From positions 248,001 through 312,000 of the forward strand of contig NZ_JARACK010000003.1 of NCBI RefSeq assembly GCF_028767185.1: 64,000 nt of DNA. The letters run 5' to 3'. Positions within the stretch are counted from its first letter, which is position 1. Each line of letters begins with the position of its first letter. The notes below the pieces were generated by a model. That model had not been told where the DNA came from and did not search any database. It saw only the letters and a program-made list of their open reading frames with translations. Shown here piece after piece: positions 46,507 through 55,590 of this stretch. The translations under genes were made by a program, and so were the position numbers. The DNA comes from Mangrovimonas aestuarii (GTDB lineage Bacteria; Bacteroidota; Bacteroidia; Flavobacteriales; Flavobacteriaceae).

Positions 46507-48019
46507 ATAGTAATTCAGCTTTTGCTTTCTCCAATCGTTTTATAGTTTCGTTTTTACCAATCAGGAAAATAATATCGAAAACATCAGGTCCCTGTAAAGC
46601 ACCAACCAACGATAATCGTAACGGTTGCATTACCTTACCAAAGCCTATACCTTGATCAGTAATCCAACTTTTAATAGCTGTTTGTAGGTTTTCTACAGAG
46701 AAATCTTCAACCGAAGTGATAATCTCTACCAATTTGTCAATAACCTCTCCTGTATCTTCTTTAAAAGCTTTTTTAGAAGCTTTTTCATCATAGCTTTCAG
46801 GAGTAACAAAGAAGTAGTTTGTTAAATCCCAAAAATCACTGATGAATGTGGCACGTTCCTTTACCAAGCCAACAACCATTGAAATGAAGTTAACATCAAT
46901 ATCAGCAAGTTCTTTGTGTTTAGCTTTAAAAGCTTCGGCCAAATCATCGTTGTGTTGTTCTTGCATGTAATGGTGATTGAACCATTTAGTTTTATCTGGA
47001 TCAAAACGAGCACCAGCCTTGTTTACTTTAGCTAAATCGAAGGCTTGGATTAACTCATCCATACTGAACAGTTCTTGCTCTGTTCCAGGGTTCCACCCTA
47101 AGAATGCCAAGAAGTTTGTTACAGCTTCTGGGAAATAGCCATCTTCTTTATATCCTCTGGAAACATCGCCACTAGCAGGGTCTTTCCATTCCAATGGGAA
47201 AACAGGGAATCCCATTTTATCACCATCACGCTTGCTTAATTTCCCTTTTCCTTTAGGTTTTAAAATCAATGGTAGGTGAGCAAATTCAGGAGCTTCCCAT
47301 CCAAAGGCATCGTATAATTGTTGGTGCAAAGCCAATGAAGGCAACCATTCTTCACCACGGATAACATGGGTAATTTCCATTAAATGGTCGTCAACAATAT
47401 TTGCCAAGTGATAGGTTGGCATACCATCAGCTTTGAACAAAACCTTATCATCCAAAGTATTGGTATCAATCTTGATATCACCACGAATAATATCCTTTAA
47501 ATGAAGGGTTTCATCCTGTGGCGATTTAAAACGAATTACATAATCTTCACCAGCATCCAATTTAGCTTTAACCTCTTCTTCAGTAAGTGCCAAGGAATTT
47601 TGAAGCTTCATTCTGTTGTGCCAGTTATAGATGAAAGTCTTTCCTTCAGCTTCATGAGACTTTCTATGGTTGTCTAAGTCTTCAGCTGTATCAAATGCAT
47701 AATAAGCTTTCCCTTCAGCAACTAATTGATCAGCATACTGACGATACATCTCTCTACGTTCACTTTGCCTGTAAGGACCAAAATTACCTTCTTTACCAGG
47801 ACCTTCATCAAAAGGCATTTCGCACCAATTCAATGCATTTATAATGTAATTCTCGGCACCTTCAACATAACGGTTTTGATCGGTGTCTTCTATACGAAGC
47901 ACAAACGTTCCATTGTGTTTTTTGGCAAATAAATAGTTAAAAAGGGCAGTACGAACACCACCAATATGTAAAGGCCCTGTAGGACTGGGCGCAAAGCGTA
48001 CACGTACGGGTTTACTCAT
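46505..48019 (-). CDS. gltX: Glutamyl-tRNA synthetase
   Basis: The enzyme attaches glutamate to tRNA-Glu. It is 504 residues from the ATG at 48019 (MSKPVRVRFAPSPTGPLHIGGVRTALFN); an in-frame TTG at 48040 overlaps the -7 box and is rejected. The HIGH-type motif is PLHIGG and the KMSKS-type motif is KGKLSKRDGD. The C-terminal helical anticodon-binding region is complete. Since glnS is also present, this GltX need not be non-discriminating. Confidence 0.97.
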   Translation of the reverse strand: MSKPVRVRFAPSPTGPLHIGGVRTALFNYLFAKKHNGTFVLRIEDTDQNRYVEGAENYIINALNWCEMPFDEGPGKEGNFGPYRQSERREMYRQYADQLVAEGKAYYAFDTAEDLDNHRKSHEAEGKTFIYNWHNRMKLQNSLALTEEEVKAKLDAGEDYVIRFKSPQDETLHLKDIIRGDIKIDTNTLDDKVLFKADGMPTYHLANIVDDHLMEITHVIRGEEWLPSLALHQQLYDAFGWEAPEFAHLPLILKPKGKGKLSKRDGDKMGFPVFPLEWKDPASGDVSRGYKEDGYFPEAVTNFLAFLGWNPGTEQELFSMDELIQAFDLAKVNKAGARFDPDKTKWFNHHYMQEQHNDDLAEAFKAKHKELADIDVNFISMVVGLVKERATFISDFWDLTNYFFVTPESYDEKASKKAFKEDTGEVIDKLVEIITSVEDFSVENLQTAIKSWITDQGIGFGKVMQPLRLSLVGALQGPDVFDIIFLIGKNETIKRLEKAKAELL

Positions 48020-48037
48020 TATTCTTAATTTTGTTTG

Positions 48038-48045
48038 CAAAGATA
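48038..48045 (-). promoter_or_regulatory. Putative -7 box of gltX
   Basis: Minus-strand TATCTTTG, 18 nt before the chosen ATG. Confidence 0.45.
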
Positions 48046-48117
48046 CAATTAACAGTCTATTATAAACGGCAAGGAAAATAAAATTGTAGCTTTATAAGTT
48101 AACTAAACATTTGCACT

Positions 48118-51100
48118 TTGAATCACTTTACCACCATTCAGCAAAAGCTTGAGGCATTTATAAAAAAATACTATATAAACGAATTGTTGAGAGGAAGTAT
48201 TTTATTCTTTTCTATAGGAATGCTGTATTTTTTATTCACGCTTTTTGTGGAGTATGTACTTTGGTTAAATCCTAAAGCAAGAACCATTTTGTTCTGGTTG
48301 TTTGTTACGGTAGAAGTGGTGCTATTTGCAAGATTTATAGTGTTGCCCTTTTCTAAACTGTTCAAACTCCAAAAAGGACTCGATTACGAATCGGCCTCAA
48401 AGATCATTGGGAACCATTTTCCAGAAGTGAGTGATAAATTACTGAATGTTCTACAACTTAAATCAAGTAACTCACAATCCGAATTGTTACTTGCTAGTAT
48501 TGATCAAAAATCGATTGAACTTAGTCCTGTGCCTTTCAAAATGGCTATTAATTTTAAGAGTAACATTAAATACCTAAAATATGCTATTGTACCGTTATTA
48601 ATAATTCTTATTTCATTAATCAGTGGGAAATATCAATGGTTTAGCGATAGTTATAAAAGGGTTATTAACCATAGTACAGCTTACGAACCACCAGCACCAT
48701 TTCAGTTTTTTGTGGTAAATGAATCCTTGAAGGGAGAAGAAAATAAAGATTTCAAGTTGGTGGTTAAAACGGCCGGTAAATTGATGCCAGAATCTGCCAA
48801 GATCCATTTTAATGATGAAGAATATTATCTACAGAATAAAGGAACAGGAAGTTTTGAGTACGTATTCACCAAACCAACGACTGATATAGAATTTTTCTTA
48901 TCTGCCAATGATGTCAATTCAAGAGATTACATTCTGAAAGTTTCAGAAGTACCATCTATTGTTGGTTTCAGTATGTATTTAGACTATCCTGCATATACCG
49001 GAAAGAAAGATGCAGTAATTAAAAGTACAGGAAATGCTGTTGTTCCTGAAGGAACAAATATACGTTGGGAGCTTTCTACTAATGCAACCGATCAAGTTGT
49101 GTTTTTTGCTAATGATACTACCCAGTTTGCTAAGATCAATGATATATTCAGCATTGAAAAAATGGTAGTCAATCCGTTTGATTACAATCTTCACACCTCC
49201 AACAAAAATTTCAATGACTATGAAGAATTGAGTTTCAGAATAGATGTTCTGAAGGATTTAAATCCGGAAATTAAAGTACAGATGAAACTGGATTCTTTGG
49301 ATATGGAAACCATGTATTTCCATGGACAATTAAGTGATGATTATGGATTACGTGGCCTTAAAGTACATTTCAATCCTTCAGATAATCCTGAAAAAACTAT
49401 CAATCGTAATATAACAATAAAACAGGATAACTTTGATGAGTTCCTATATACATTCCCTGGACAGCTTGAGATAGAACCAGGGGTTCCTTACGATGTGTAT
49501 TTTGAGGTAACCGACAACGATGCTGTTAATGGATTTAAGAGTAGTAAAAGTCCTGTTTTCCGATTTAGAAAGCGGACAGTTGATGAAGAGAAAGATAGAC
49601 AACTACAACAGCAAAGTGAAACTATTGATGACCTGAAACAATCTCTTAAGAATTTTGAAGAACAAGAGGATGAATTGAAAGAGATTTCTAAAACTCAAAA
49701 GGAAAAGAATCAACTCAATTTTAGCGACAAGAAGAAACTTGAGGAATTTTTAAAGCGTCAGAAACAACAAGACGAGCTTATGAAGCAATTCAATAAGCAG
49801 GAACAAGAACACCTTGAAAAGTTTGATGAAACACAACCAGATGCTTTTAAGGAATCTTTAAAAGAACGCTTAAGGGAGAATGAGGAGCAATTGGAGCGTG
49901 ATGAGAAGTTATTGGAAGAACTCGAAAAGCTTCAGGAGAAAATCGATAAAGAGAATTTAAACGACAAACTTGAACAACTTGCTAAACAGAATAAAAACAA
50001 AAAGCGTAGTATGGAGCAGTTGCTTGAGTTGACTAAACACTATTACGTAGGCAAGAAATATGAAAGACTGCAACAGGAACTTGATCAATTAGCAAAGGAG
50101 CAAGAAGAGTTGTCCAACAAAACGGAGAAAGAAAATTCTTCTAAAGAACAAGATAGTCTAAACAAAAAGTTCGATGATTTTAAGAAGGAAATGGATTCTC
50201 TGCAAAAGGATAATAAGGGTCTTAAACGACCAATGGATTTAAAACGTGATAAAAAATCAGAAGAAGAAATTGATAAAGATCAGCAGGATGCTCAGGAGTC
50301 TTTAGAGCAACAAGAACAATCAAACAACCCTCAAGAGCAGCAAAAAAATGCTGGAAATGCACAAAAGAAACAAAAGCAAGCTGCTCAAAAAATGAAGCAA
50401 ATGTCGGAACAAATGATGATGCAAATGTCAGGAGGAGGCGGAGGCGCTGAGCAAATGTCGGAGGATATGGATATGATTAGACAGATTCTTGATAACCTTA
50501 TTTTATTTTCTTTTAATCAGGAAAATGTCATGAACCAATTTAGCAGCATTGAGGTTAATCACAATGAATATGCTAACTACTTAAGGAAGCAAAGTGACTT
50601 AAGAGAGCATTTCCAGCATGTTGATGACAGTCTATTTGCTCTGTCGCTTAGACAGCCTATGATTTCAGAATTTGTAAATAAGGAAATAAACGAAGTGTAT
50701 TTCAATATAGACAAATCTTTGGGTCAATTTTCTGAAAACATGTTGTACCAAGGTATCGCCAGTCAGCAATACACTATTACTGCTGCGAACAACTTGGCAG
50801 ACTTTCTAAGTGAAACGCTCAACAGTATGCAGATGCAAATGCAGATGATGATGAGCAGTGGTTCAGGACAAGGAAAGCAAGGTCAAGGACAAAATGGACA
50901 ACAACTACAAGATATTATAATTAGCCAAGAAGAGCTTAATAAGAAGATGGAGGAGATGATGGGTAAGCAAGGTAAGAGTGAAGGCGGCCAAGAAGGCGAA
51001 GGTAAAGATGGAGAGAATGGTGATAAAGAAGGTGAACAAAAAGGTGACAAAGGTAAACAGGGTAAAGGTGAAGGTAAAGGCGGCCAAGATGGAGAAGGGG

Positions 51101-51537
51101 AAATGAACGGTGAGGAAATGAATGGTGAATTGTTTGAAATTTACCAGCAACAACAACAATTGCGAGAATCACTTTTTCAATTAATGGACAAGGAAGGTTT
51201 ACGAAATAAAGCTGGAGAGAAGCTGCTAAAGGATATGGAAAATGTAGAGTTGGATTTATTAAACAACGGAATCACCCAGCGCACGATGAGTAAAATGATT
51301 GAACTTAAACATCAATTATTAAAATTAGAGAATGCTACTTTTCAACAAGGGCGTGATACTAAAAGAGAATCACAAACCAATTATCAAGACTTCAATAACT
51401 CTGTTAATGACAATACACCTGATATCAAACAATATTTTAACACCACAGAAATTTTAAATAGACAAAGCTTACCTTTGCGCCATAATTACAAAAAGAAAGT
51501 ACAACAGTATTTTAAGGACAATAATGATCAGCTTTAA
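48118..51537 (+). CDS. DUF4175 domain giant membrane protein with coiled coils and Gly/Lys/Gln-rich tail
   Basis: This 1139-residue protein has three N-terminal membrane segments (about 24-50, 56-80 and 145-165) and a periplasmic beta-rich region to about residue 490. A long Gln/Glu/Lys coiled coil (about 490-770) and a C-terminal region with Met/Gln-rich helices and a low-complexity GKxG/GExG strip (about 955-1005) follow. The start is TTG at 48118 because the first ATG lies at residue 33 inside the first membrane segment, and the preceding residues NHFTTIQQKLEAFIKKYYINELLRG look like the conserved start. The function of DUF4175 proteins is unknown. Its 3' end overlaps ybeY by 14 nt. Confidence 0.86.
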   Translation: MNHFTTIQQKLEAFIKKYYINELLRGSILFFSIGMLYFLFTLFVEYVLWLNPKARTILFWLFVTVEVVLFARFIVLPFSKLFKLQKGLDYESASKIIGNHFPEVSDKLLNVLQLKSSNSQSELLLASIDQKSIELSPVPFKMAINFKSNIKYLKYAIVPLLIILISLISGKYQWFSDSYKRVINHSTAYEPPAPFQFFVVNESLKGEENKDFKLVVKTAGKLMPESAKIHFNDEEYYLQNKGTGSFEYVFTKPTTDIEFFLSANDVNSRDYILKVSEVPSIVGFSMYLDYPAYTGKKDAVIKSTGNAVVPEGTNIRWELSTNATDQVVFFANDTTQFAKINDIFSIEKMVVNPFDYNLHTSNKNFNDYEELSFRIDVLKDLNPEIKVQMKLDSLDMETMYFHGQLSDDYGLRGLKVHFNPSDNPEKTINRNITIKQDNFDEFLYTFPGQLEIEPGVPYDVYFEVTDNDAVNGFKSSKSPVFRFRKRTVDEEKDRQLQQQSETIDDLKQSLKNFEEQEDELKEISKTQKEKNQLNFSDKKKLEEFLKRQKQQDELMKQFNKQEQEHLEKFDETQPDAFKESLKERLRENEEQLERDEKLLEELEKLQEKIDKENLNDKLEQLAKQNKNKKRSMEQLLELTKHYYVGKKYERLQQELDQLAKEQEELSNKTEKENSSKEQDSLNKKFDDFKKEMDSLQKDNKGLKRPMDLKRDKKSEEEIDKDQQDAQESLEQQEQSNNPQEQQKNAGNAQKKQKQAAQKMKQMSEQMMMQMSGGGGGAEQMSEDMDMIRQILDNLILFSFNQENVMNQFSSIEVNHNEYANYLRKQSDLREHFQHVDDSLFALSLRQPMISEFVNKEINEVYFNIDKSLGQFSENMLYQGIASQQYTITAANNLADFLSETLNSMQMQMQMMMSSGSGQGKQGQGQNGQQLQDIIISQEELNKKMEEMMGKQGKSEGGQEGEGKDGENGDKEGEQKGDKGKQGKGEGKGGQDGEGEMNGEEMNGELFEIYQQQQQLRESLFQLMDKEGLRNKAGEKLLKDMENVELDLLNNGITQRTMSKMIELKHQLLKLENATFQQGRDTKRESQTNYQDFNNSVNDNTPDIKQYFNTTEILNRQSLPLRHNYKKKVQQYFKDNNDQL
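50960..51125 (+). repeat. Low-complexity GGT/GAA-rich coding repeat
   Basis: The DNA is an imperfect run of GGTAAAGG, GGTGAAGG and similar units encoding GKxG/GExG peptides inside the DUF4175 gene. It is degenerate and probably length-variable. Confidence 0.7.
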
Positions 51538-51934
51538 TTACGAAACAGAATTTAATTTATCGGATGAGAATGGTATCGGTTCATGGATATCTGATGTTAT
51601 AGAACAAGAAGGTTGTAGCGAAGGAGAAATCAATTACATTTTTTGTGATGATGAATATCTTCATAAACTTAACGTAGAGTTTTTAGACCATGATACATTA
51701 ACCGACATCATAAGCTTTGACTATACGATGGGCAAGTTGATTTCAGGAGATATATTCATTTCAGTTGAACGTGTAGAAGATAATGCAAAGGATTTCGAAG
51801 TTGACTTTGAAACGGAATTAAAGCGCGTTATCGTTCACGGTGTTCTTCATTATTGTGGTTATAAAGATAAGACTGACGAAGAAGCGAAGGTAATGCGCTC
51901 AAAGGAAGACTACTACCTGAATATAATAGCTTAG
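51524..51934 (+). CDS. ybeY: Endoribonuclease YbeY
   Basis: YbeY is a single-strand RNA endonuclease needed for 16S rRNA 3' maturation and ribosome quality control. The 136-residue protein carries IVHGVLHYCGYKD (His105, His109, Asp115). The family motif is HGxLHxxGYDH, so the third zinc-ligand histidine is replaced by aspartate, a variant I expect in Bacteroidota. The ATG lies 14 nt inside the DUF4175 gene, so the two are co-transcribed. Confidence 0.94.
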   Translation: MISFNYETEFNLSDENGIGSWISDVIEQEGCSEGEINYIFCDDEYLHKLNVEFLDHDTLTDIISFDYTMGKLISGDIFISVERVEDNAKDFEVDFETELKRVIVHGVLHYCGYKDKTDEEAKVMRSKEDYYLNIIA

Positions 51935-51951
51935 TATTCAGTAATTAAGTG

Positions 51952-51959
51952 TATATTTG
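51952..51959 (+). promoter_or_regulatory. Putative -7 box of mnmG
   Basis: TATATTTG between the ybeY stop and mnmG, 39 nt before the mnmG ATG; the parS-like palindrome lies inside the predicted leader. Confidence 0.42.
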
Positions 51960-51979
51960 TACGATTTTTTAGGAACAAT

Positions 51980-51995
51980 TGTTTCACGTGGAACA
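51980..51995. other. parS-like palindrome 1 (ParB site) upstream of mnmG
   Basis: TGTTTCACGTGGAACA is an inverted repeat with one mismatched pair around CACGTG. It matches the ParB-binding parS consensus TGTTNCACGTGAAACA at all but one base. It ends 3 nt before the mnmG ATG. Confidence 0.72.
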
Positions 51996-51998
51996 TTT

Positions 51999-53876
51999 AT
52001 GAGTTTATTTCAAGATACATACGACGTAATTGTTGTTGGTGCTGGGCACGCAGGTAGCGAGGCAGCGGCAGCTGCAGCTAACATGGGAAGTAAAACCCTT
52101 TTGGTGACAATGAATCTTCAGAACATTGCACAGATGTCATGCAACCCAGCCATGGGTGGAATTGCAAAAGGACAAATAATAAGGGAGATTGACGCCTTGG
52201 GTGGATACAGTGGAATTGTGAGCGACCGCTCGGCAATTCAGTTTAAGATGTTGAACAAATCTAAAGGACCTGCAATGTGGAGTCCAAGGGTACAGAGTGA
52301 CCGCATGCGTTTTGCAGAAGAGTGGAGAAATATGCTCGAGCAGACTCCGAATCTTGATTTCTACCAGGATATGGTTTCTGGGCTGCTGATGGAAGGTGAT
52401 AAGCTTGTTGGTGTAAGAACGTCGCTTGGTATTGAAATTAAATCCAATACCGTTGTGCTGACAAACGGAACGTTTTTGAATGGATTGATCCATATTGGAG
52501 ATAAAAATTTCGGAGGTGGTCGAGCCGGTGAAAGAGCTGCTACAGGAATAACTGAGCAACTAGTTGAACTTGGTTTTGAAGCTGGCCGCATGAAAACGGG
52601 AACGCCTCCACGTGTTGATGGTCGTTCTTTGGATTATTCTAAAATGGAAGAGGAGCCAGGTGATGATAATCCTGATAAGTTCTCTTATTTGGACGTGACA
52701 AAGCCGTTAACGGAACAGCGTTCGTGTTATAAAACATACACTAGTACGTTAGTTCATGATTTACTTCGTGAAGGATTCGATCGCTCACCAATGTTTAATG
52801 GAAGAATCCAAAGTTTAGGACCGCGTTATTGTCCATCTATTGAGGATAAGATTAATCGTTTTGCTGATAAAGATCGTCATCAAATTTTCGTAGAACCAGA
52901 AGGATGGAATACGGTAGAAGTATATGTTAATGGTTTTTCTACTTCCTTGCCGGAGGATGTTCAATTTAAAGCATTGAAATCTGTGTCAGGTTTTGAAAAC
53001 GTAAAATTCTTTAGACCTGGTTATGCTATAGAATACGATTATTTCCCGCCAACACAATTAAAGCATACGTTGGAAACAAAGCTTGTGGAAGGGTTGTATT
53101 TCGCTGGTCAGATAAATGGAACTACGGGTTATGAAGAAGCGGGTTCTCAAGGTTTGATTGCTGGTATAAATGCTAGTTTGAAAGTTCAGGAACAAGATCC
53201 GTTTATATTGAAACGTAACGAAGCGTATATAGGTGTTCTTATTGACGATTTGATCACAAAAGGAACGGAAGAGCCTTATAGGATGTTTACCTCTCGTGCT
53301 GAATATAGGACTTTGTTGCGTCAGGATAATGCTGATTTCCGTTTAACGCCGCGATCGTTTGAAATAGGATTGGCTACTGAAGACCGTATGAAACGTATGG
53401 AGGAAAAGGAGAGAAAATCATCAGGTTTGGTTGAGTTTTTTAAAAATACGAGTGTTAAACCAGAAGAGGCTAACCCTGTCTTAGAGGAGAAAGGTTCTTC
53501 GTTGATGAAGCAATCCGACAAAATATTTAAGGTGTTTTCAAGACCTCAGATTACGATTGCCGATATTAGAAAGTTTAATGATGTTGATGTGTATATCAAC
53601 GAAAATGAATTGGATTCTGAGGTGATTGAGCAAGCAGAAATCCAGGTTAAATATTCTGGATATATCGAAAAGGAAAAGCAAAATGCCGACAAGTTAAATA
53701 GATTGGAGGATGTGAAAATCCCATCTAATTATAATTATTCAAATATTAAGTCCATGAGTTATGAAGCTCGTGAGAAATTAAATAAAATACAGCCAACAAC
53801 AGTATCTCAAGCATCCAGAATCAGTGGTGTTTCACCAAGCGATATTTCAGTGTTATTGGTTTACATGGGAAGATAA
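51999..53876 (+). CDS. mnmG: tRNA uridine-5-carboxymethylaminomethyl modification enzyme MnmG
   Basis: With MnmE, the FAD enzyme MnmG installs the carboxymethylaminomethyl group on wobble U34 of tRNAs. It is 625 residues from the ATG at 51999 (MSLFQDTYDVIVVGAGHAG); a TTG at 51957 is rejected since it overlaps the -7 box and parS-like site. The FAD loop is VVGAGHAGSEAAAAAA. Signatures CNPAMGGIAKGQIIREIDALGG and GLYFAGQINGTTGYEEAGSQG are complete, and the C-terminal helical domain (YSGYIEKEKQ) is present. In many bacteria mnmG lies near the origin with parA/parB; those genes are not in this window. Confidence 0.97.
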   Translation: MSLFQDTYDVIVVGAGHAGSEAAAAAANMGSKTLLVTMNLQNIAQMSCNPAMGGIAKGQIIREIDALGGYSGIVSDRSAIQFKMLNKSKGPAMWSPRVQSDRMRFAEEWRNMLEQTPNLDFYQDMVSGLLMEGDKLVGVRTSLGIEIKSNTVVLTNGTFLNGLIHIGDKNFGGGRAGERAATGITEQLVELGFEAGRMKTGTPPRVDGRSLDYSKMEEEPGDDNPDKFSYLDVTKPLTEQRSCYKTYTSTLVHDLLREGFDRSPMFNGRIQSLGPRYCPSIEDKINRFADKDRHQIFVEPEGWNTVEVYVNGFSTSLPEDVQFKALKSVSGFENVKFFRPGYAIEYDYFPPTQLKHTLETKLVEGLYFAGQINGTTGYEEAGSQGLIAGINASLKVQEQDPFILKRNEAYIGVLIDDLITKGTEEPYRMFTSRAEYRTLLRQDNADFRLTPRSFEIGLATEDRMKRMEEKERKSSGLVEFFKNTSVKPEEANPVLEEKGSSLMKQSDKIFKVFSRPQITIADIRKFNDVDVYINENELDSEVIEQAEIQVKYSGYIEKEKQNADKLNRLEDVKIPSNYNYSNIKSMSYEAREKLNKIQPTTVSQASRISGVSPSDISVLLVYMGR

Positions 53877-53883
53877 TTTCATT

Positions 53884-53899
53884 CGTTCCACGTGGAACA
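53884..53899. other. parS-like palindrome 2 downstream of mnmG
   Basis: CGTTCCACGTGGAACA contains the perfect 14-bp palindrome GTTCCACGTGGAAC (53885-53898) and differs from TGTTCCACGTGGAACA only at the first base. It begins 7 nt after the mnmG stop. Confidence 0.75.
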
Positions 53900-53916
53900 A
53901 TTATATGGATTAAGTG

Positions 53917-53947
53917 AAAAAGGGTGTTGAATAACACCCTTTTTTTT
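53917..53947 (+). terminator. Terminator after mnmG
   Basis: AAAGGGTGTT and AACACCCTTT form a 10-bp stem around GAAT, followed by TTTTT; it lies 17 nt past the second parS-like site. Confidence 0.9.
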
Positions 53948-54521
53948 GTGTAGTTTAATGAGTTTTTTGGCGAAAACAAACTGTTTCTCAATTTATATAA
54001 TGTTTGCCTTTTAATAGTTCTTTAGAAATTAATCGCAGGGAATAGGAGAGTTGTTGAATGAAATGAAGACCCTTTCAGCTGTGTTTGTTTTTATAAAATT
54101 GACAAACGTTTTTAAAAATGTTCTTAGATGAAGTGAATAATTCTGTTTTGATTCTTCAGTTTTGTGAGTTGTTCAAAGCTGAAATTTCCCTTTTCAAAAT
54201 GTAATTTTATTTCTGTTTCTTGATACATATTCCGATTCAAAATCTCCATGTTTATTTTATTGTGTGTTTTGTTTTTAGTTTTTCCATGTTACAAATAAGG
54301 TTTGCTTTTATTCTATTTTTTGAAGTTGAAGGTTTCTAATTTTGTCGATTCTTGTAATACAATTTGATCTTAGTTGGAGTAATGAAATACGAATTACAAA
54401 ATTCAATAGACTGTAAATTATTCTGTAATTTACTTTTCGAAACTTATTGAATTTACATAATATTGCTTTCGGAAAACATCACAGTTTTCAATCTTCAATT
54501 TATTCTGATTATTCATAAATC
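53948..54521. other. 574-nt AT-rich gene-free region
   Basis: No coding, tRNA-like or strong hairpin signal is seen between the mnmG terminator and the methyltransferase. It is T-rich on this strand. No TTATCCACA-type DnaA boxes were found, so it is not a convincing replication origin. Confidence 0.5.
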
Positions 54522-55379
54522 ATGTCCGATAAAAATTCACAACCGTACTTAAAGTGTAAAGATTATTCCGTTTCTGGTGAAACATTTGAATTGCGTTATA
54601 ATGAAACTTATGATATGTTGGAAACATATCCTGTTCCAGATGTATTAGAACTGGGTAGTTATTACGAAAGCGATAATTATATTTCACATACCGATACGAA
54701 GCGAAACCTTTTTGAAAAAGTATATCACATGGTGCGTTCATATGCTTTGCTGAATAAATTGAAATTGATATACAAATATTCAAAAAATGGAAAACGACTT
54801 TTGGATATTGGTTGTGGAACAGGAGATTTTTTGAATACAGCAAAACAAGCAGACTGGGAGGTAACGGGAATAGAACCGAACGAATCTGCTAGAACTATTG
54901 CTAAGGAAAAAGTAGGTGATGTTGTTTTTGATGTTGATGAATTGGAAAGACTTGAAGAAGGATCGTTTGATGTCATTACACTTTGGCACGTTTTGGAGCA
55001 CTTGCCAAATCTCAACGAACAGATTCAAATTTTAAATCGTTTGTTGAAACCAACGGGAACTTTAATTATAGCTGTTCCCAACTACAAAAGTTTCGATGCG
55101 AAACACTATAAAGAGTTTTGGGCGGCTTATGATGTTCCACGTCATCTTTGGCATTTTTCCCAAACGTCTATAAAAAGATTGTTTATGGGAGTCGGTATGA
55201 GAGTTGAAAAAATATTACCCATGACTTTCGATTCTTTTTATGTGAGTTTACTTTCCGAAAAACACAAAACTGGAAAAATGCATTTAGTAATCGGATTTTT
55301 GAATGGCTTGCGTTCAAATTTTAAAGCTTTGCGGACTGGAGAGTATTCTTCCTTGATTTATGTGATCAAAAATGAGTAA
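54522..55379 (+). CDS. Class I SAM-dependent methyltransferase
   Basis: This 285-residue cytoplasmic protein has motif I RLLDIGCGTGDFL, motif II EVTGIEPNE, and FDVITLWHVLEHLPN with the acidic and histidine residues of the Methyltransf_11/UbiG-like group. A C-terminal substrate domain (NYKSFDAKHYKEFWAAYDVPRHLWHFS) is frequent in lipid or polysaccharide methyltransferases. The substrate is unknown. The gene has a long upstream gap and stands alone. Confidence 0.87.
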   Translation: MSDKNSQPYLKCKDYSVSGETFELRYNETYDMLETYPVPDVLELGSYYESDNYISHTDTKRNLFEKVYHMVRSYALLNKLKLIYKYSKNGKRLLDIGCGTGDFLNTAKQADWEVTGIEPNESARTIAKEKVGDVVFDVDELERLEEGSFDVITLWHVLEHLPNLNEQIQILNRLLKPTGTLIIAVPNYKSFDAKHYKEFWAAYDVPRHLWHFSQTSIKRLFMGVGMRVEKILPMTFDSFYVSLLSEKHKTGKMHLVIGFLNGLRSNFKALRTGEYSSLIYVIKNE

Positions 55380-55590
55380 AAAACGAAAATAAGACTTAAT
55401 AAGGACTTGTTTTAAGTTTAAGTGTGTCTTCGGTTTTGTTTTTGAAGAAATGTGCTTAAAACGCTTAATTTTAATCGGTTTTTAATAGTTTTGTTTTATG
55501 TTGTGTGTAGCTTGTTATAGTTTTTATTTATAATATGTTTTCTTTACTATTTTCCTGCTACAAATGATTAGCTTCGTTAAAATTTCACAA

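Noticed and set aside
50905-51172. Minus-strand readings rich in Leu/Phe or His/Leu
   Set aside because: Antisense of the low-complexity strip in the DUF4175 gene.
53948-54521. Possible origin beside the parS-like sites
   Set aside because: AT-rich but no DnaA-box cluster found on reading both strands.
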